Part shown: positions 6,117-9,413 of the stretch, piece by piece
Layout: every line of letters starts with the position of its first letter
Numbering within the stretch: the stretch's first letter is position 1
Source: Saprospiraceae bacterium
Lineage (GTDB): Bacteria > Bacteroidota > Bacteroidia > Chitinophagales > Saprospiraceae
Length of the DNA: 9,413 nt
Direction of reading: 5' to 3'
NCBI GenBank assembly: GCA_020436955.1
Contig: JAGQWW010000080.1
Coordinates: 1 to 9,413, forward strand
Notes under the pieces: model-generated
Told to the model about the DNA's origin: nothing
What the model saw: the letters and a program-made list of their open reading frames with translations, nothing else
Database searches by the model: none
Made by a program: the position numbers and the translations under genes

Positions 6117-7595
6117 ATGAAATCCTTTTACCTCTGGATTTTACCACTTCTCTTTTATGTAAATTCATTTTCTCAAATCTCCAATATTACCAATTGCGGT
6201 ATGCAAGCCGATGAACCCCCGGGATGCTATTTGTGCGATTCGGTAATATCCATTAGGAATGATCTTTTTATGCCCGGATTACCCGGTGATACTTTCGAAT
6301 GCGGAACCATTGAAAACAATTTCTGGATAAGCTTTATCGCAGATGGCAATAGCGGTGTAATAAAATACACCAGTTCAAATTGTGAAAATACATGGGGTAC
6401 CCAGGCCTTAATTTACAATCAGCGTTTAGAACAAGTTTCCTTTTGCTTTTCCTCCTACGTTGATCCATACTATTTATATTTCAATCACTTGGTAGAGGAT
6501 CAGGTTTATTATTTAATGGTAGACGGGTTTTTAGGGGATATCTGTACTAATCATTTTACTTTCTTATCGGGGGTAAAGTACCCGCATGCTGGTAATGCAG
6601 TGTTGACAGCTGGTTCATCAATTCCCGATACTATTTGCGTGGGCGCTAGACTTGATTTAACATTTAACCCTTTACCTGTAGCTAATGAAGTAATCCTTGA
6701 AACTACCCGTAATCAAATTATCGATCGCGATAGTCTCGGCTTACATTACTCTCTAACCTTTCTTGAACCGGGACCGGACACCATTTATTATTTCGCCAAT
6801 GCGGGTTGTTCAAAAGAGCCTGTTCATAGCAAGGCCATCTTTGTAAATGGCGGCAACATGTCTCAGGTTGTATTTGATACGACCACCTGCCAAAACTATT
6901 GTTTTAGCTTCAGGGATACGACCTTCTGCGAAACCGGAATTCATTTTTATCAAAGTCCATCGAGTGGTCCTTGCGACTCTGTATTTATCATCAAACTGCA
7001 GCATAGACAACCTTTTTTACACCAAGAAACCATTACGATATGCCAGGGTGATACCATTACCTGGATGGGAAATCACCTTTGGAATCTAGGCAAATACAGA
7101 GAAATCCGGACGGACAGTATAACAGGTTGTGACAGTATTTTTGAATTGAATCTGGTCACAAAACCGATCAAATCAAAATTCACCATGGTCAGGTTAATGG
7201 AAAATGATACTTTCCGGGGTAATATTATTACCGCTGACACTACCATTGTCGATACCCTTCAGACCATATTCGGCTGTGATAGTCTTCTGATTTTCTCGCT
7301 TGTTGTAGAAACTTCTGGTTCAAACAATATACATCAAGGTTTTGAAGGATTAAAACTATACCCAAATCCAAATGGTGGTCAATTTATGCTGGAATGGGAT
7401 CTGGATACGCCTATTGAAGGTCAAATTTCCATATTGGATGTCTATGGAAATCCTGTTTTTTCAAAAGAAAATCAAAGGTTGATAAAAGGTAAAAACGAGA
7501 TTAACCTGCCTTCAAATATTCCTTCCGGATTGTACCATTTAAATCTAAAAATGGAAGGTAAAACAGGCAGTTACCGGATTGTAATTCAACGCTAA
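6117..7595 (+). CDS. Secreted cysteine-rich protein with T9SS type A sorting domain, paralog 1
   Basis: This 492-aa protein begins with a signal peptide ending near SFSQ (17-20). Residues about 24-155 form an N-terminal domain with conserved marks: NCGMQADEPPGC (26-37) with a CxxC at 37-40, FECGTIENNFWISFIADG (60-77), and YYLMVDGFLGDIC (131-143). A beta-rich middle (170-245) follows, then three repeat units of about 40-45 aa, two of them ending in a GCDS-type turn (Cys338, Cys387) and the first in PCDS (Cys286). The C-terminus, LYPNPNGGQFMLEWD (414-428) through SGLYHLNLKMEGKTGSYRIVIQR, is a typical T9SS type A sorting domain. It is recognised by the type IX system and cleaved after outer-membrane passage. 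It should end up at the cell surface or in the medium. All 16 cysteines recur in the next gene. No catalytic motif is visible, and adhesion or structure is only a guess. Confidence 0.9.
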   Translation: MKSFYLWILPLLFYVNSFSQISNITNCGMQADEPPGCYLCDSVISIRNDLFMPGLPGDTFECGTIENNFWISFIADGNSGVIKYTSSNCENTWGTQALIYNQRLEQVSFCFSSYVDPYYLYFNHLVEDQVYYLMVDGFLGDICTNHFTFLSGVKYPHAGNAVLTAGSSIPDTICVGARLDLTFNPLPVANEVILETTRNQIIDRDSLGLHYSLTFLEPGPDTIYYFANAGCSKEPVHSKAIFVNGGNMSQVVFDTTTCQNYCFSFRDTTFCETGIHFYQSPSSGPCDSVFIIKLQHRQPFLHQETITICQGDTITWMGNHLWNLGKYREIRTDSITGCDSIFELNLVTKPIKSKFTMVRLMENDTFRGNIITADTTIVDTLQTIFGCDSLLIFSLVVETSGSNNIHQGFEGLKLYPNPNGGQFMLEWDLDTPIEGQISILDVYGNPVFSKENQRLIKGKNEINLPSNIPSGLYHLNLKMEGKTGSYRIVIQR

Positions 7596-7608
7596 AGCAA
7601 AATTCAAA

Positions 7609-7648
7609 TACCTTTCAAAAATCTGTTTCACTTAAAATCTTTGTTGCT
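7609..7648 (+). promoter_or_regulatory. Conserved upstream element of T9SS paralog 2
   Basis: In the 53-nt gap between the paralogs, TACCTTTC (7609-7616) is one base from TAnnTTTG. TGTTTCACTTAAAA (7624-7637) repeats the leader of paralog 1, and the gap again ends in GCT before the ATG. No -33 TTG lies at the standard distance, and no terminator separates the two genes. The second gene may therefore be both co-transcribed with the first and started separately. Confidence 0.35.
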
Positions 7649-9124
7649 ATGAAATTCATTTACCTCAGTATTCTACCCCTCATTCTATTTTACGATGCTA
7701 ACGCTCAGACTGCCAATATCGCCAACTGCGGCATCCAGGCCGATGAACCTCCGGGTTGTTTGTTGTGTGATTCAATATTGATCATTGATAATGATATCTA
7801 CACAGGTGAATTCCCCGGGCCAGCCTATGAATGTGGATATATCGAAAATAACTTTTGGGTAGCGTTTATTGCTGATGGAAATACTTTTTCAGTGGATGAT
7901 TACAGTTATAATTGTGAAAAAGGCCGTGGTACTGAATCAATAGTTTACAATCAAAATTTTGAACCAGTATCTTTTTGTTTTTCAACTTCCAATCTCCCGG
8001 GTGATATAAATGTTTATAATCTTGAAGCAGACCAAGTATATTATTTTATGGTAGATGGCTTCATGGGAGATGTATGTACCGATGAATACCATTTTAAATC
8101 AGGAATAAAATTCCCAATTTTAGACACTCCAAGGTTGAGACCAAATTCTATCATACCAGATACCATTTGTCCTGGTGAAAAAGTATTACTTTCATTTGAT
8201 TCCCTATCCAGCTTTAATGAGATCTTACTTGGAACCTCCAAAAATCAATTCATTGAACCGGATGAAGGAGGCCTCAATTTTAGTATAACATTTTTGGAAC
8301 CAGGCCCAGATTCGATTTTTTACTACTCAAAAACTCCATGTAAAAATGGAAGCGTAATTTCCATTCCGATTTTTGTCAATCCGGGCTTTATTCAAAAGGT
8401 TATTGATTCCTCTTTTTGTAGAAGTTATTGTTTTCCTTTCAGAGATACAGTTTATTGTGAATATGGCACCCACATCTACTCTTCTCCTTCGCCAAACGGC
8501 TGTGATTCCACTTTTATCATAACCCTCAGGGAAGGAATTCAGGTGGTCAATAATGAAACAATCAATATTTGTGAAGGAGATTCTATACCCTGGATGGGTC
8601 AAGTGATAAATGAAGCAGGTAGATATATTGAAATAAAAACGGATAGCCTTACAGGTTGCGACAGCATTTTTGAATTAAGGGTAATCGTTCATCCTCAGAG
8701 AACTGACTTCTTTACCATCAATCTGATGGAGAATGACACCTTTTTGGGCAGAATAATAACAATTGACACCATTATTGCTGATACTTTCCAATCCATTTTC
8801 GGGTGTGATAGTATCAGAAGGTATTCTATAAAGGTTGAAAAATCAGGGTTAGACTCCCGGAATGTTGGATACCCGGGATTACACCTTTATCCCAATCCAA
8901 ACAATGGTAATTTCATTTTAATGTGGGAGAAAGAACTAACCATAGAGGCCCAATTATCGCTTTACGATTCAACCGGAAAACTGATTTTAAAAAAAGGAAA
9001 CATCCAAGTGGTAGCGGGTGAGAATCAGCAACATTTACCTCCAAATCTCCCACCGGGATTATATCAACTTTTAATAAAAACAAACAAGGGGCAAGGAAAC
9101 TATCGTATCATAATTCAACCATAA
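7649..9124 (+). CDS. Secreted cysteine-rich protein with T9SS type A sorting domain, paralog 2
   Basis: This 491-aa protein aligns with its upstream neighbour from end to end with a single one-residue gap (near 245-257). The signal peptide ends at NAQ (18-20). The N-terminal domain repeats NCGIQADEPPGC with CxxC at 37-40, YECGYIENNFWVAFIADG (60-77) and YYFMVDGFMGDVC (131-143). Three repeat units follow, with GCDS turns at Cys285, Cys337 and Cys386. The sorting domain runs from LYPNPNNGNFILMWE (413-427) to the end, NYRIIIQP. As a T9SS cargo it should be exported across the outer membrane. Low-complexity insertions and frameshifts are absent, so both copies look functional. The gene is followed directly by a terminator that begins inside its stop codon. 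Function is unknown. The duplication suggests related but separate surface targets or dosage, which is inference. Confidence 0.9.
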   Translation: MKFIYLSILPLILFYDANAQTANIANCGIQADEPPGCLLCDSILIIDNDIYTGEFPGPAYECGYIENNFWVAFIADGNTFSVDDYSYNCEKGRGTESIVYNQNFEPVSFCFSTSNLPGDINVYNLEADQVYYFMVDGFMGDVCTDEYHFKSGIKFPILDTPRLRPNSIIPDTICPGEKVLLSFDSLSSFNEILLGTSKNQFIEPDEGGLNFSITFLEPGPDSIFYYSKTPCKNGSVISIPIFVNPGFIQKVIDSSFCRSYCFPFRDTVYCEYGTHIYSSPSPNGCDSTFIITLREGIQVVNNETINICEGDSIPWMGQVINEAGRYIEIKTDSLTGCDSIFELRVIVHPQRTDFFTINLMENDTFLGRIITIDTIIADTFQSIFGCDSIRRYSIKVEKSGLDSRNVGYPGLHLYPNPNNGNFILMWEKELTIEAQLSLYDSTGKLILKKGNIQVVAGENQQHLPPNLPPGLYQLLIKTNKGQGNYRIIIQP

Positions 9125-9162
9125 ACAAAAAAGGGGAGCGTTTTTGCTCCCCTTTTTTGTTT
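9123..9162. terminator. Bidirectional terminator between convergent genes
   Basis: A perfect stem of up to 17 bp (9123-9139 with 9146-9162) has a GGGGAGC/GCTCCCC core around a GTTTTT loop, and is flanked by A-run and T-run arms. It can end transcription of the T9SS gene on the plus strand and of nadA on the minus strand. It overlaps the last two bases of the plus-strand TAA and the last base of the minus-strand stop. Confidence 0.95.
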
Positions 9163-9413
9163 TACAATCCTGCCTTTTCTGAGATCTCCAACATTCGGTC
9201 GATACATGCTCTACCCTCTTCAATTATCCATTCGGGAAGAATAATCTCCGGCAATTCGTATTTCATACTGATATACAATTTCTCCAGCGTGTTACGCTTC
9301 ATGTGTGGACATTCGTTGCAGGCACAGGTATTATCCGGAGGTGCAGGTATGAATGTTTTATGGGGTGATCGTTTTTGCATTTGATGCAAAATACCCGCTT
9401 CGGTAGCTACAAT
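9162..9413 (-). CDS. nadA: Quinolinate synthase, C-terminal fragment
   Basis: The last 83 codons are visible, and the gene continues past the right edge. The fragment begins IVATEAGILHQMQKRSPHKTF and carries the signature CACNECPHMKRNTLEKLY, which is diagnostic of the NadA C-terminal domain. The final Cys of this CxCxxC cluster, just before PHM, corresponds to the third ligand of the catalytic [4Fe-4S] cluster. The other two ligands lie outside the window. NadA condenses iminoaspartate (made by NadB) with dihydroxyacetone phosphate to give quinolinate, the first ring of de novo NAD synthesis, in the cytoplasm. The ending ELPEIILPEWIIEEGRACIDRMLEIS is normal, so the gene is not truncated at its 3' end. 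An internal TTG at 9387-9389 is not a start, because conserved sequence runs straight through it. Confidence 0.96.
   Translation of the reverse strand: MVATEAGILHQMQKRSPHKTFIPAPPDNTCACNECPHMKRNTLEKLYISMKYELPEIILPEWIIEEGRACIDRMLEISEKAGL

Noticed and set aside
8327..8602. Minus-strand frame of 91 codons inside the second T9SS gene
   Set aside because: The plus-strand frame is conserved with its paralog residue by residue, so the antisense frame is a by-product.

Overview
The window looks like a chromosomal segment from a Bacteroidota bacterium, most likely of the Saprospiraceae/Chitinophagia side (inference from gene content; no rRNA is present to confirm it). The supporting signs are two secreted proteins with type IX secretion (T9SS) type A C-terminal domains, two tandem Skp/OmpH chaperone genes, a lipoprotein of a style common in this phylum, leaders without Shine-Dalgarno motifs, and several upstream boxes resembling the Bacteroidota -7 element TAnnTTTG.

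Layout: (1) 1-215, plus strand: the C-terminal end of a sensor histidine kinase. (2) 232-280: a heptamer repeat filling the gap between convergent stop codons. (3) 281-2662, minus strand: a probable two-gene unit, a 505-aa lipoprotein of unknown function followed 12 nt later by a membrane-anchored protein that resembles the MtfA (M90) metallopeptidases but seems to have lost active-site residues. (4) 2783-4189, minus: a complete metallo-beta-lactamase/beta-CASP RNase-like protein. (5) 4190-4634: a 445-bp gene-free stretch with two oppositely oriented heptamer arrays, a GC-rich hairpin and a strong terminator. (6) 4635-5773, minus: two Skp/OmpH-family periplasmic chaperones. (7) 5774-6116: a divergent intergenic region. 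(8) 6117-9124, plus: two tandem paralogous, cysteine-rich, T9SS-secreted proteins. (9) 9123-9162: a bidirectional terminator overlapping both convergent stop codons. (10) 9162-9413, minus: the C-terminal end of quinolinate synthase NadA.

How the parts relate: much of the window concerns the cell envelope. The Skp pair would escort outer-membrane proteins through the periplasm, the T9SS paralogs would be exported to the surface or medium, and the lipoprotein and M90-like protein would sit in the envelope. The beta-CASP nuclease and NadA are ordinary housekeeping functions. I see no defence system, CRISPR array, transposase, tRNA or rRNA. The least conventional items are the heptamer arrays (one pair bounding about 300 bp like terminal inverted repeats), the M90-like protein lacking its expected metal-binding residues, and the T9SS paralog pair, which keeps all 16 cysteines.
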